This document shows positions 33,605-42,632 of a stretch of 64,000 bases of DNA, in pieces (within the stretch, counting starts at the first letter, position 1; each line of letters opens with the position of its first letter). The position numbers and the translations under genes were made by a program. This DNA comes from Phormidesmis sp963710175 (GTDB lineage Bacteria; Cyanobacteriota; Cyanobacteriia; Phormidesmidales; Phormidesmidaceae): the NCBI GenBank assembly GCA_963710175.1, contig CAVPZC010000001.1, positions 930,001-994,000 on the forward strand, in the 5' to 3' direction. The notes under the pieces were generated by a model that saw only the letters and a program-made list of their open reading frames with translations, made no database searches and was not told the origin of the DNA.

Positions 33605-34017
33605 GATTTGCTGTCCTTACTAAATATAGATTCAGTGAAAATTAGGATGACAGCATTCTACTACTAATGAGAGTCGTTCTTATATAAAAAATAAATTAGT
33701 CGTCAAAATCCTCTCAAATTAACGAATTTTATATAGGTGCCCCTTCTGATAGTTGGCCGCTATTGAGAATCATTAAGCTTAAGGATATCCGTCTAACGAA
33801 AATTTGGCATCAGTTTGACTCCGGGCTTGATTGAAATAGGAACGACCTGTCTAAATTGGCGATCGCACAGTAAGCATTTATCTCCTAAACCTGTGAACTA
33901 AGCTGTTGTTGCCAGCCCTGAACTTTTCCCATTCCAGACACAGTGTTATTCTCCGGAGAGCCCGTGCAATTCTCTAGAGAGGCTGTGCGGTCGCCCACGC
34001 TGTGGGGTAAATCGACC
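33605..34017. other. futA upstream region with iron-box-like sites
   Basis: No supported gene. It holds the futA promoter with the iron-box-like site at 33664-33683 and another similar stretch, ATTGAGAATCATTAAG, at 33762-33777. The right end carries the fur 3' flank. Confidence 0.5.
33664..33683 (-). promoter_or_regulatory. Iron-box-like site before futA
   Basis: On the minus strand this reads ATAAGAACGACTCTCATTAG. It shares ATAAGAAYGAYT with the site upstream of fur, in the same orientation, and resembles the A/T-rich Fur consensus only loosely. Confidence 0.45.
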
Positions 34018-34467
34018 TCAAATTTTCTGTTCTGCTTTGCAGCTCGCACAGACACCGTAAAGCGTGAGCTGGCAATCGAGCACATAGTAGCCAGCGGACT
34101 TAGCTGTTTTCTCACCAATTTCGGCTACAGAGCGCTCAGCGAACTCTAGAGTCGTATTGCAGTGTACGCAGACAATGTGATGATGGTCACGCATGGGGCG
34201 GTTGAGTTCGTAATGCTTATGCCCTTCAGCTAGCTCTAGCTCTCGTAGTAGTCCCATATAAACCATCAGGTGAAGTGTTCTGTAAACCGTAGACAGGCTA
34301 ATGCGCTCGCTGTCGTTCTCCAAAATTCTGTGGAGGTCTTCCGCACTCAGATGCTCGCCCTGAGTCAGCGCCGTAAATATGCTCAAAACTTTCTGCCGCT
34401 GCGGAGTCGAGCGATATCCTCTGGCATTCAACTCATCTTTGAGGGCTGCATCTGACAAAAAAGTCAT
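34018..34467 (-). CDS. fur: Fur family transcriptional regulator
   Basis: A 149-residue metal-dependent repressor. The winged helix includes YRSTPQRQKVLSIF and ISLSTVYRTLHLM. Metal sites are in HHHIVCVHCNTTLEF and the C-terminal CASC pair. The protein could be Fur proper, controlling iron uptake, or a relative such as Zur or PerR; being beside futA and sharing an upstream site with it favours Fur. It probably controls its own gene. Confidence 0.88.
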   Translation of the reverse strand: MTFLSDAALKDELNARGYRSTPQRQKVLSIFTALTQGEHLSAEDLHRILENDSERISLSTVYRTLHLMVYMGLLRELELAEGHKHYELNRPMRDHHHIVCVHCNTTLEFAERSVAEIGEKTAKSAGYYVLDCQLTLYGVCASCKAEQKI

Positions 34468-34484
34468 GACGGTTTTCCTTTTAA

Positions 34485-34502
34485 GTTAGTAATCATTCTT
34501 AT
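34485..34502 (-). promoter_or_regulatory. Iron-box-like site before fur
   Basis: On the minus strand ATAAGAATGATTACTAAC, 18 bases upstream of the fur start codon. It shares its left half with the futA site and fits autoregulation. Confidence 0.45.
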
Positions 34503-34973
34503 TTAGAAAGGCTGGAAAGGTCAAGTCATTCTTAAACATGAGGGCGTCTAAATAGCTATTACTCTTTATAAGTAAAGCTTTGAGAGCTTCAATCCGATGC
34601 AGGCAAAATTTCTGAATCTCAATAATGTCAGCGTATACAGATAAATATCAGGTCTGGACACTTACACAACTCAGCTGCCGTCGTGTAGTAGGCTATAGGC
34701 AGACAGTATCATTTGCAATAAGCAGATCGCTAGCACCGAACAGAATCATAGATCGGGATCGTTCTCAGTAGCTACAGTAGACGAGTCTAAAGGTCGGCTA
34801 ATAAGAGTATATTTCAACGGGTGCCTCGCAGGATGCGCTAAATAGCGTTGATTAGCGCTGTTCAGACCAACCAAATACAGCGCTAAATCATGGAAGTCAA
34901 TAATTTTAGATTGATCTTAGCGGCTGTCCGCAGTAGTATTAGTGAGAGTCTTTCCCAACTAGGATGACATTTG
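34503..34973. other. Spacer upstream of the small membrane protein
   Basis: No gene or RNA recognised. A small inverted repeat GCGCTAA / TTAGCGC with a 10-base loop is at 34835-34858. Confidence 0.4.
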
Positions 34974-35252
34974 ATGGACGGTGCAGGTTTTGACCCCAAT
35001 CGCTGGAACCACTGGCTGCTAATCAGCTGCTTTGTCGGCATGTCAATTTTGGGGCTACAGCTCCCGTGGCAGTGGGGCAAAGAGTCCAGAAGCAAACTCA
35101 AAGCGAGGCGTGAAAGAGCCAGATTGGCCCGCCGCCTGTCAGTGGAACTGCATGGTGTGGGTCGCTCGTCTCTAGAAAATCGGCGATCGCCGCTCACCTC
35201 CATCTATGAAAAACAGGCTGCTGGCCGCTCAGTAAGATCTCGAAGCGAGTAG
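34974..35252 (+). CDS. Hypothetical small membrane protein
   Basis: A 92-residue product with one membrane segment near the N-terminus (WLLISCFVGMSILGLQLPW) and a strongly basic tail (ESRSKLKARRERARLARRL). I do not recognise the family. It lies 28 bp before the Pro-rich protein gene in the same direction, so the two may be one unit. The start is ATG 34974, preceded directly by an in-frame TTG. Confidence 0.45.
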   Translation: MDGAGFDPNRWNHWLLISCFVGMSILGLQLPWQWGKESRSKLKARRERARLARRLSVELHGVGRSSLENRRSPLTSIYEKQAAGRSVRSRSE

Positions 35253-35280
35253 CTAGGAAAAACAACTATCTCAGCAGCCG

Positions 35281-36051
35281 GTGTTACGTACTCGAAGATT
35301 AAGTCTACTGTTTTGGGGACTCTTTTTGTTTTCCCTCGGTCTCCACAGCGCTGTTCTCAAGCTGCCGTGGCCAACTAAGCCTCTGCCCTCAAAAGGTGAC
35401 GAACTCAATCGTGAGCTGTTAAACGCGGCGCAGCCATCCACTATCTCTATTGCCAGTCTGCCGACTCCAGACCCATCGTCAGCTGATTCGTCAGGAGAGC
35501 CTAAAAACAGTTCGTCTGCTATATCTACTTCTTTGCCTGCTGCACCTACTTCTCCACAGCAGCCTCAGCCCGTTCAACCGGCCCCGTCTGTGCAGCCCAT
35601 TCAGCCTGATGTTCCACAGACCCTTGCACCTGCTGAACTTGCTTCGCCGCCACCGTCTCAACCCGAGATAGAGCGTCTGCCTCCCGATTCGACTGTGCCA
35701 TTTCCTGAGACTAGCCCAGAGCATGACGTAGTGGTTCATCTGGGTGATGATTTTCCGCATTTGGCGGGTGCCCAGTCTGGTTGCTATGGTCTGGCAAACT
35801 GCCGTCAGTTAAGCGGCAACTATCGCCAGGCAGCCCGGCTGCTGCTGACTCAAATGACAGACCAGGGCTATCAGCTTGCCGAGCGAGACGATATTGACAA
35901 TACCGGTCATCGGGTTTTTGAAGTGATTACCCCACATGAACCGAATGTCATCTATTATCTCAACGTTTTTTCGCCTGACGTAGGCAGCACTGTTTATGTG
36001 ATGACGGTGAACGTTTTGAGTTTAGAACAGTTGAAACAGCTGAGTAGCTAG
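35281..36051 (+). CDS. Pro-rich single-span protein, TonB-like layout
   Basis: A 256-residue protein not assigned to a family. It begins with one membrane segment (LLFWGLFLFSLGLHSAVL), followed by about 110 residues rich in Pro, Ser and Gln, then a compact C-terminal domain (about 150-256, HLAGAQSGCYGLANCRQLSG onward). Its order matches TonB, an N-terminal anchor with a proline-rich bridge, but the end domain does not look like the TonB C-terminus. It starts at GTG and lies 3' of the iron genes, which makes a role in envelope transport possible but unproven. Confidence 0.7.
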   Translation: MLRTRRLSLLFWGLFLFSLGLHSAVLKLPWPTKPLPSKGDELNRELLNAAQPSTISIASLPTPDPSSADSSGEPKNSSSAISTSLPAAPTSPQQPQPVQPAPSVQPIQPDVPQTLAPAELASPPPSQPEIERLPPDSTVPFPETSPEHDVVVHLGDDFPHLAGAQSGCYGLANCRQLSGNYRQAARLLLTQMTDQGYQLAERDDIDNTGHRVFEVITPHEPNVIYYLNVFSPDVGSTVYVMTVNVLSLEQLKQLSS

Positions 36052-36112
36052 CGTTTTTTTCGATACGCACGGGCGTTAACGCTGGTTTTAAGTGGATGAG
36101 CTTAAATCTGTT

Positions 36113-37276
36113 CTATTTTTCTGATTTGGGCAAAAAGCGCTTCAGCAAATCCTGCCAGTCTGATTCGCTCTGCTCTTGCATTACCTGAGTGCTAATCTGC
36201 TCTAGCATTGGAGCATTGTCAGCCATAGCAAACACATAGCGGCGAGTTTGGGTGCCGGTAGTCTCGATGGCCAATCGATTTTGAAAAGATTCTTGGTTGA
36301 GGTAGCGTAGCAGGGCCGTATCGTAAACAAATGCATCGAGATCTCCCTGGTCGATAGCCCGTAACCCTTCTTCTGGTGCACTGATCGACTGAAATGAGAC
36401 CTGCTGTTGATCTAATACTTGAGCAGCGCTAGAGCCCTCTATACTGCCGACTTTCATCGCTTTGAGGTCGGCAAACTGAGTGAGCTTGCCGCTTTGATCT
36501 GTGGTCAACACTGAGGTGATAGTTGCCGTCAGGCTGGCGGTAATGCCCATTGCTAGCAGCATCCACAATAGAGCAATGATCCGACCGCCTACTGTAACGG
36601 GAGCCTTATCGCCATAGCCAATGGTCGTCATTGTGACGCCGGCCCACCAAAAGCTATCCCAAATACCGGATTTTGGCTTGCTATTAAACATCTCTTCGTT
36701 AGGCCCTCGCTCGAATAGCCAAACCACTGTTCCGACTACAAACAACAGCACTGATAGCCACAGGCAAATCCAGAGAAAGCGCGGTGAAAAGACTGTACCT
36801 GCCGTATCTAACAGGCTCCGCTGCCGCGACTGAGCGATCCCTAAAGAAGAAATGTAGTAGCTCTGAGTAAAATCGATCTGCTGTTCTGCTTCGGCTGTAG
36901 CAGTAGCCACAATTGCAATATCGACAGTGCCATCCTGCACTCGGGCGTTGGCTTCGCCGGGCTGTAGTGTCTGCCATTCGTACTGAATGCCAAGCTCTTC
37001 GGCTACTTCGCGCCACAAATGCACGCCAATGCCATCCCAGTCGCTGCCTTGGTCAGTTTGAGTCTCGATAGCAAAGGGTGGCGTATGGCTGACTCCGATT
37101 TTCATCTGCGCAGGGAGCTGACTAGAGGCATCTGCCTCGGCTGGCTGAGCTGCTGCTGGCAATGGCATCCTACCAGCGAATCCTCCAGCTAGCAGGGTGA
37201 TGCTCCCAAGCAGCGATGCGATCGCCCTACCGCAGCTAACCGAAACAAGGGTAGATAGTTGTCGCATAGGGAGCAC
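36113..37276 (-). CDS. GluR0-like ligand-gated potassium channel
   Basis: A 387-residue channel of the bacterial ionotropic glutamate receptor type. A signal peptide (to about residue 43) leads into a periplasmic binding domain split in two: KIGVSHTPPFAIET through TQSYYISSLGIA, then, after the pore, MKVGSIEGSSAAQVL onward. Between them are two membrane helices and a pore loop with the K+ filter TTIGYG. This is the same order as Synechocystis GluR0. It is convergent with the Pro-rich gene. The ligand is probably an amino acid. Confidence 0.9.
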   Translation of the reverse strand: MLPMRQLSTLVSVSCGRAIASLLGSITLLAGGFAGRMPLPAAAQPAEADASSQLPAQMKIGVSHTPPFAIETQTDQGSDWDGIGVHLWREVAEELGIQYEWQTLQPGEANARVQDGTVDIAIVATATAEAEQQIDFTQSYYISSLGIAQSRQRSLLDTAGTVFSPRFLWICLWLSVLLFVVGTVVWLFERGPNEEMFNSKPKSGIWDSFWWAGVTMTTIGYGDKAPVTVGGRIIALLWMLLAMGITASLTATITSVLTTDQSGKLTQFADLKAMKVGSIEGSSAAQVLDQQQVSFQSISAPEEGLRAIDQGDLDAFVYDTALLRYLNQESFQNRLAIETTGTQTRRYVFAMADNAPMLEQISTQVMQEQSESDWQDLLKRFLPKSEK

Positions 37277-37517
37277 TTAAAAGATATAGCTGCCGACCAG
37301 CTGTCTGCATTGAGCAGCTGTCGGTCATGATCTACCAGACCTTACCGTTTTCCTATCCCCAGCAGTGTCTACAAAAAGGCCGATTGCTGCCCACTTGCGG
37401 CTGGCTACGCGCTGACTGCACAACTTTAGGGAGAATAGCGCTGATGGAGTAGTGCTATACACTGCTGCCTATAAGCTTTAGTAGCTTGCTTTAACCTGAA
37501 GTACTTCAGAGAGTCTT

Positions 37518-40292
37518 ATGTCTACAGATCAGCAGTGGCACTCCCTCGACATCGATCAGGCTGTAGAAGCGCTGAGCGCTAACCCTGAGTCTGGTCTGTC
37601 AGATCAGGAGGTGGAGCAGCGGCTAGCTGAGTATGGTGCTAATGAACTCAAGGAGACAGGAAGACGCAGTCGCTGGCAAATTTTGCTCGATCAGTTTGCC
37701 GATGTCATGCTGCTGATGCTGATTGGGGTAGCTATAGTCGCAGCAGTGCTGGATATCAGAGCGGGAAGTTTTCCGAAAGATGCGATCGCCATTACCGCAA
37801 TCGTTCTGCTCAATGCGGTACTAGGCTACTTTCAAGAAAGCCGAGCTGAGCAGGCACTGGCCGGACTCAAAAGCTTATCGGCTCCCCATGTACAGGCCGT
37901 CCGCGATGGCCACAGGCAGCAGATCCCTGCTCAGGACTTGGTCCCAGGAGATGTCGTGCTACTGGAAGCAGGCGATCAGGTAGCGGCAGATGGGCGGCTG
38001 TTAGAAGCGGCGACCTTGCAAGTGAGGGAGTCAGCACTGACCGGAGAGGCCACAGCTGTAGAGAAGCAAGCTAAAAAAAAGCTATCGCCAGAGATTGCAC
38101 TGGCCGACCGTAAAAACCTGGTCTTTCAAGGCACGGAGATTGTCAACGGGCGCGGCAAAATGCTGGTGACGCGCACGGGCATGGCAACCGAGCTAGGGCG
38201 AATTGCCGAGATGATTCAGTCGGTATCGGTGCTGGCAACGCCTTTGCAGCAGCGGCTGGCACAGCTGGGCAATACGCTGGTGATTGGCTCACTGACGCTG
38301 GTGGCACTGGTGGTGATTGGCGGCTGTTTGGCGATGGGCTGGCAGGCGTTTGAAGAGCTGCTGACAGTATCGCTGAGTATGGCAGTGGCAGTGGTGCCAG
38401 AAGGGTTGCCCGCTGTGATTACGGTAACGCTGGCCATTGGCACTCAGCGAATGGTGCGGCAGCAGGCACTGATCCGGCGATTGCCTGCGGTGGAGACGCT
38501 GGGATCGGTCACCACCATCTGCTCAGATAAAACAGGGACGCTGACACAAAACAAGATGGTCGTGCAGTCGGTACATGTACCGGGGCTACCGTTTGAAAGT
38601 GATTTTACGGTGAGCGGTGAAGGCTATGCGCCTGAAGGAGCGTTCTCACTAAGAGAGAAACGAGTGCAGCCTCTAGAGCAGCCAACGCTAGCGCTACTGC
38701 TGCTCAACTGCGCTTTGTGCAATGACGCAGCGCTGCAAACTGAAGACGGGGAGTGGGCAATTGTCGGCGACCCAACCGAAGGCGCGCTGGTGACTTTGGC
38801 GGCTAAGGCAGGGCTGGAGAAAAAACAGCTGGAGTATGAGTTTATCCGGCAAAGTGAGTTCCCGTTTTCTTCTGAACGCAAGCGAATGGCTGTGGTGGTG
38901 ACGGTGCCTAAGAGCAACCGGATGGGAATTGAAGCGGCAGCGGCGATTTTTGCTAAGGGGTCGGCGGAGCTGTTGCTAGAGAGGTGCGATCGCGCTGGGC
39001 AATCGGGGCGAGCAATCACAGCCGAAACCCGTCAGGACATCTTGAAAAAAGCCGAATCTCTAGCGGCTGAAGGCGGGCGCGTGCTGGGCTTTGCCTATAG
39101 GCCCTTGGAAAAAGATGAAACAGCCGAACTCACTGAAGAAACAGCCGAACAAAACCTGATCTGGTTAGGCCAGGTCGCTATGATCGATGCGCCCCGACCA
39201 GAAGTCCGCGACGCTGTAAAACGCTGCCAGCACGCAGGTATTCGCCCGGTGATGATTACCGGCGACCATCCGCTGACGGCCAGGGCACTAGCGGTGGATT
39301 TGGGCCTAGTAGCGAGCGATGCCGAGGCGTTTACCGGCCAGCAGATAGAGGCGATGAGTCAGGATGAGCTAGAGGCAGTGGTGAAAACAGTAAGCGTATA
39401 TGCGCGAGTTTCACCAGAGCACAAGCTGCGAATCGTGCGGGCACTACAGGCGCAAAATCAGGTGGTGGCGATGACGGGAGATGGCGTGAACGACGCCCCT
39501 GCTCTCAAGCAGGCTGATATTGGCGTGGCCATGGGCATCACCGGCACCGATGTCAGCAAGGAAGCCAGCGACATGGTGCTGCTAGATGACAACTTCGCTT
39601 CAATCGTTTCTGCGACAGAAGAAGGGCGAGTGGTCTATAGCAATATTCGCCGCTTTGTAAAGTATATTTTGGGTTCAAACATTGGAGAAGTGATTACTAT
39701 TGCCCTGTCCCCTCTGCTGCTGCCAATTGTAGCGGTACCATTGGCGCCGCTACAAATTTTGTGGATGAATCTGGTGACCGATGGTTTTCCGGCCCTGGCC
39801 CTGGCCCTAGAGCCTCCCGAGCCCAACATGATGGACAGGCCACCACACGACCCTAAAGAGAGCATTTTTGCGAGAGGACTAGGCTTTTACATGATTCGAG
39901 TAGGCATTGTGTTTGCGATCTTGGCTATTACGCTGATGCTGTGGTCCTATGGCTATACGCAAAACACACCAGGAGACCCGGACCGATGGAAGACAATGGT
40001 GTTTACCATGCTGTGTCTGTCGCAGATGGGCCATGCGATCGCCGTCCGCTCCGACCGTCGCTTAGCCATAGAGATGTCTCAGTTTTCTAACCCCTACGTC
40101 TTGCTAGCTGTCGTAGTTACAACAATATTACAGATGCTGTTGATCTATGTGCCGCCGCTGCGCAATTTCTTCGGCACTCACTACCTTTCTCTGACAGAGC
40201 TGCTCGTGTGTGTGGGCTTTAGTACGCTGCTGTTTGTGTGGGTAGAACTAGAGAAGCTGTTTATTCGCACAAGGGCCGCGGCAAAGCATTAA
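37518..40292 (+). CDS. Cation-transporting P-type ATPase, Ca2+ type
   Basis: A P2-type ATPase of 924 residues in the inner membrane, related to cyanobacterial PacL. The phosphorylated residue is Asp337 in SDKTGTLTQNKM. The actuator loop reads TGEA (175-178) instead of the commoner TGES. The M4 ion site is PEGLP (294-298), and M6 has LWMNLVTDGFPALALALEP. The hinge TGDGVNDAPALKQADIG is intact. Calcium efflux is the likeliest function; Na+ or Mn2+ cannot be excluded. Confidence 0.92.
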   Translation: MSTDQQWHSLDIDQAVEALSANPESGLSDQEVEQRLAEYGANELKETGRRSRWQILLDQFADVMLLMLIGVAIVAAVLDIRAGSFPKDAIAITAIVLLNAVLGYFQESRAEQALAGLKSLSAPHVQAVRDGHRQQIPAQDLVPGDVVLLEAGDQVAADGRLLEAATLQVRESALTGEATAVEKQAKKKLSPEIALADRKNLVFQGTEIVNGRGKMLVTRTGMATELGRIAEMIQSVSVLATPLQQRLAQLGNTLVIGSLTLVALVVIGGCLAMGWQAFEELLTVSLSMAVAVVPEGLPAVITVTLAIGTQRMVRQQALIRRLPAVETLGSVTTICSDKTGTLTQNKMVVQSVHVPGLPFESDFTVSGEGYAPEGAFSLREKRVQPLEQPTLALLLLNCALCNDAALQTEDGEWAIVGDPTEGALVTLAAKAGLEKKQLEYEFIRQSEFPFSSERKRMAVVVTVPKSNRMGIEAAAAIFAKGSAELLLERCDRAGQSGRAITAETRQDILKKAESLAAEGGRVLGFAYRPLEKDETAELTEETAEQNLIWLGQVAMIDAPRPEVRDAVKRCQHAGIRPVMITGDHPLTARALAVDLGLVASDAEAFTGQQIEAMSQDELEAVVKTVSVYARVSPEHKLRIVRALQAQNQVVAMTGDGVNDAPALKQADIGVAMGITGTDVSKEASDMVLLDDNFASIVSATEEGRVVYSNIRRFVKYILGSNIGEVITIALSPLLLPIVAVPLAPLQILWMNLVTDGFPALALALEPPEPNMMDRPPHDPKESIFARGLGFYMIRVGIVFAILAITLMLWSYGYTQNTPGDPDRWKTMVFTMLCLSQMGHAIAVRSDRRLAIEMSQFSNPYVLLAVVVTTILQMLLIYVPPLRNFFGTHYLSLTELLVCVGFSTLLFVWVELEKLFIRTRAAAKH

Positions 40293-40366
40293 AGCGAACT
40301 GGTGGCCCATACCTCTGGCAGGCCGTCTGACGATATCTGCAAGCGCGAGTTGTCAGAAAACGATCT

Positions 40367-41287
40367 CTAAGCAATCTCGCTCGACTTTTCTTCCAACCAC
40401 GTCTGTAGCGCCGCTACATCGCCAAAATCTAGCAGCGCCTCGCTGAGCTCTTCTAGCAGCGCCAACGGCAGCGCTGTGACTAAAGCGTTGATATCTTCCG
40501 GAAGTTCGCCAAACCGCTTTCTTAGAAGTCGGAAAACTAACCGGCTGGCTTCTTCCTGCTGCCCTTCCTGCCGGCCTTCCTGCCGGCCTTCCTGCCGGCC
40601 TTCCTGCCGGCCTTCCTGTCGCCCTTCCTGAATAGCTTCTTCTCTTATTTCTCTGTAAACTCTGGTTTCCTCAAAGGTAATATCCAGCATGGTTTCTATC
40701 TCCTGTCGACTGAGCTGGTTGAATCGATACGACATAATCGTGGTCACCATCTCCATAATGGCATGACTTATCGTGGGTGGGGCTTCTTGGTTAGCCCTGC
40801 TCAACAAGTGCCGTGCTTCGGCGGGCGCTTCTGCTGCCTCTACTGTCGTCAGCACCATGACGCCTAGCCACAGAGGTAGCTGACGAATATTGCCTAGTTC
40901 GTCGAGGTAAACTCGATGCAGCTGATCGCTCTCTAGCAGCCAGCGGTGTGGATACAGATCGCTTTGCTCAGTGCGCCTTGAGGGGTAGATGGTAACTATT
41001 TGCCAGTCGCTGAAACGAGCGCGATTGCGGTAAAAGTACAGGGCGGTTTCGGCAAAAATCCGTTCGTAGAGCTGTTCGTCTTTTTGAAACTGAATTTCGC
41101 AAAAGAAAACGACGCCTACAGTTTCATCTGGCGGCAAAAATACGCCGTCGATTTCAAATCGAGGTTCTTTGACAGCGACTGAATCGAAGCGATAGTCCTC
41201 AGCATTGACAGGCGGATTGGGTACCAGATCAAATAGAGTTGATGGCGACTGCGCGAATAGCTTATAGAAAATTGAATCTCGTCGCAT
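40367..41287 (-). CDS. DUF2887/Rpn-like PD-(D/E)XK nuclease family protein
   Basis: A 306-residue protein of the cyanobacterial family often called Rpn or PDDEXK transposase-like. The N-terminal nuclease core is FEIDGVFLPPDETVGVVFFC followed by EIQFQ, with Asp, Glu and Gln in place of the usual Lys. The middle is helical. Residues about 217-243 are a GRQE repeat coded by a 12-base microsatellite. These proteins are usually present in many copies per genome. It is convergent with the ATPase. Confidence 0.87.
   Translation of the reverse strand: MRRDSIFYKLFAQSPSTLFDLVPNPPVNAEDYRFDSVAVKEPRFEIDGVFLPPDETVGVVFFCEIQFQKDEQLYERIFAETALYFYRNRARFSDWQIVTIYPSRRTEQSDLYPHRWLLESDQLHRVYLDELGNIRQLPLWLGVMVLTTVEAAEAPAEARHLLSRANQEAPPTISHAIMEMVTTIMSYRFNQLSRQEIETMLDITFEETRVYREIREEAIQEGRQEGRQEGRQEGRQEGRQEGQQEEASRLVFRLLRKRFGELPEDINALVTALPLALLEELSEALLDFGDVAALQTWLEEKSSEIA
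40552..40630. repeat. 12-bp coding microsatellite
   Basis: The unit CTTCCTGCCGGC occurs four times exactly (40564-40611) with degenerate units on both sides. It codes the Gly-Arg-Gln-Glu repeat in the DUF2887 protein; copy changes keep the frame. Confidence 0.9.
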
Positions 41288-41353
41288 GTCTTGGCCTGCT
41301 CAGCAGTACATTTGATCCTATCAAAAGAGTGGGCAGATTTAACACCTCGTTGC

Positions 41354-42595
41354 TCAGGTAGGTTGAGCTTTTCGAGGGTTGGGCAATCTCAAAGTTACGA
41401 GCTGAGCCAACAGAACGAAAATTGTTGACACCCATAGGCAGCCCACCAGCCCATATAGCTGAAATACCAGACCAGAGAGCACTGTTCCCGCCAGTCTTCC
41501 ACCTGCATTGGCCATGTAGTAAAAGCCTACATTCAGCGCTACCTGGTCGTCTTCGGTATAGGCCAGCACCAGATAGGAGTGGACGGCTGAATTAAAGGCG
41601 AACACGATGCCAAAAAGCATTAGACCTATGACGATGGTTGGCGCGGTCGGAAGGCCGCTTTGTAGGGCGATCGCGATTCCCGCAGCGATCGCGATCAAAG
41701 CCCCGGTCCAAAAGCGGATGGTGCTCGCCTGCGGGGATGCTCCTGAGCCAAACCGCCGTAGCAGCGACGGTGCCAGCGACTGCACCAGACCATAGCCGAT
41801 CACCCAAGTTGCCAGAAAGCCTCCTATCTGCTCAAACGACCAGTTCAATACACTGTAGAGAAACACAGGTAGACCCACAACAAACCACACGTCCCGAGCG
41901 CCAAATAGAAAAAAGCGGGCGGCTGAGAGAATATTGATCTCTGGGCTTTTAGAAAACAGCTGGCGAAATCTCACCTTTGTCTTAGTTTTTCCCATACCTG
42001 AGGGTAGCCATCGACTTGATAGTAGAACAAGCAACAGACCTACAGCCATCATCACGAGAGCGCTGGCATAGCCAAACACCGACAACAGCAGACCGCCTAA
42101 GAAAAAGCCCACGCCTTTAAGGGCATTTTTGGACCCGGTGAGAATCGCCACCCATTGGAATAGCCGTGACTGATTCTCTTTGGGAATGACCAGGCGAATC
42201 GCGCTCTTGGCACTCATTTTGGTCAGGTCTTTGGCAATGCCTGAGAGGGCTTGGGCAGACATGACGTAGGGAACAGCCAGGGTGATCAACCAAGATTCAT
42301 CCACAGGCGTAAGCAGCAGCAGTGCTAAAACTTGCAGCGCGATCCCACTGTACAGGGTCAGCTTGATACCAAAGCGAGCCCCAATCCATCCGCCAAACAG
42401 ATTGGTAACGATACCAAAGATTTCATAGAATAAAAACAGCATGGCTACTTCAAAAGGACTGTAGCCCAGCGTGTGGAAATACAGCAGCACCAGCATTCGC
42501 ATTGCCCCATCAGTAATCGTAAAGCCCCAGTAGGCGACGGTAACGAGGGCATAGTTGCGAACGCCAGCCTGAGCAAAAGTCGGTGAAGGCTCCAT
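41354..42595 (-). CDS. arsJ: Organoarsenical efflux permease ArsJ
   Basis: A major-facilitator exporter of 413 residues with about twelve spans. ArsJ exports 1-arseno-3-phosphoglycerate, which then falls apart outside, so arsenate leaves the cell. Family-typical segments are RNYALVTVAYWGFTITDGAM, FLFYEIFGIVTNLFGGWIG and ALSGIAKDLTKMSAKSAI. The ATG at 42595 is chosen (AGGA 12 bases upstream); the frame is open to 42652, into the partner gene. It follows the GAPDH gene directly, as in known ars operons. Confidence 0.95.
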   Translation of the reverse strand: MEPSPTFAQAGVRNYALVTVAYWGFTITDGAMRMLVLLYFHTLGYSPFEVAMLFLFYEIFGIVTNLFGGWIGARFGIKLTLYSGIALQVLALLLLTPVDESWLITLAVPYVMSAQALSGIAKDLTKMSAKSAIRLVIPKENQSRLFQWVAILTGSKNALKGVGFFLGGLLLSVFGYASALVMMAVGLLLVLLSSRWLPSGMGKTKTKVRFRQLFSKSPEINILSAARFFLFGARDVWFVVGLPVFLYSVLNWSFEQIGGFLATWVIGYGLVQSLAPSLLRRFGSGASPQASTIRFWTGALIAIAAGIAIALQSGLPTAPTIVIGLMLFGIVFAFNSAVHSYLVLAYTEDDQVALNVGFYYMANAGGRLAGTVLSGLVFQLYGLVGCLWVSTIFVLLAQLVTLRLPNPRKAQPT

Positions 42596-42632
42596 AGTGC
42601 TTGAGATTCCTTTTTGGATTGAATAGTCGAAA

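Noticed and set aside
33885..34118. Minus-strand frame overlapping the fur 3' end
   Set aside because: It overlaps fur in another frame and has no recognisable features.
34883..35203. Minus-strand frame opposite the small membrane protein
   Set aside because: A shadow of the plus-strand frame at 34974; the product is Arg/Ser/Leu-rich with no motif.
37518..40292. Possible loss of function from TGEA instead of TGES in the P-type ATPase
   Set aside because: The catalytic Glu is kept, the rest of the enzyme is intact, and TGEA occurs in related bacterial pumps.
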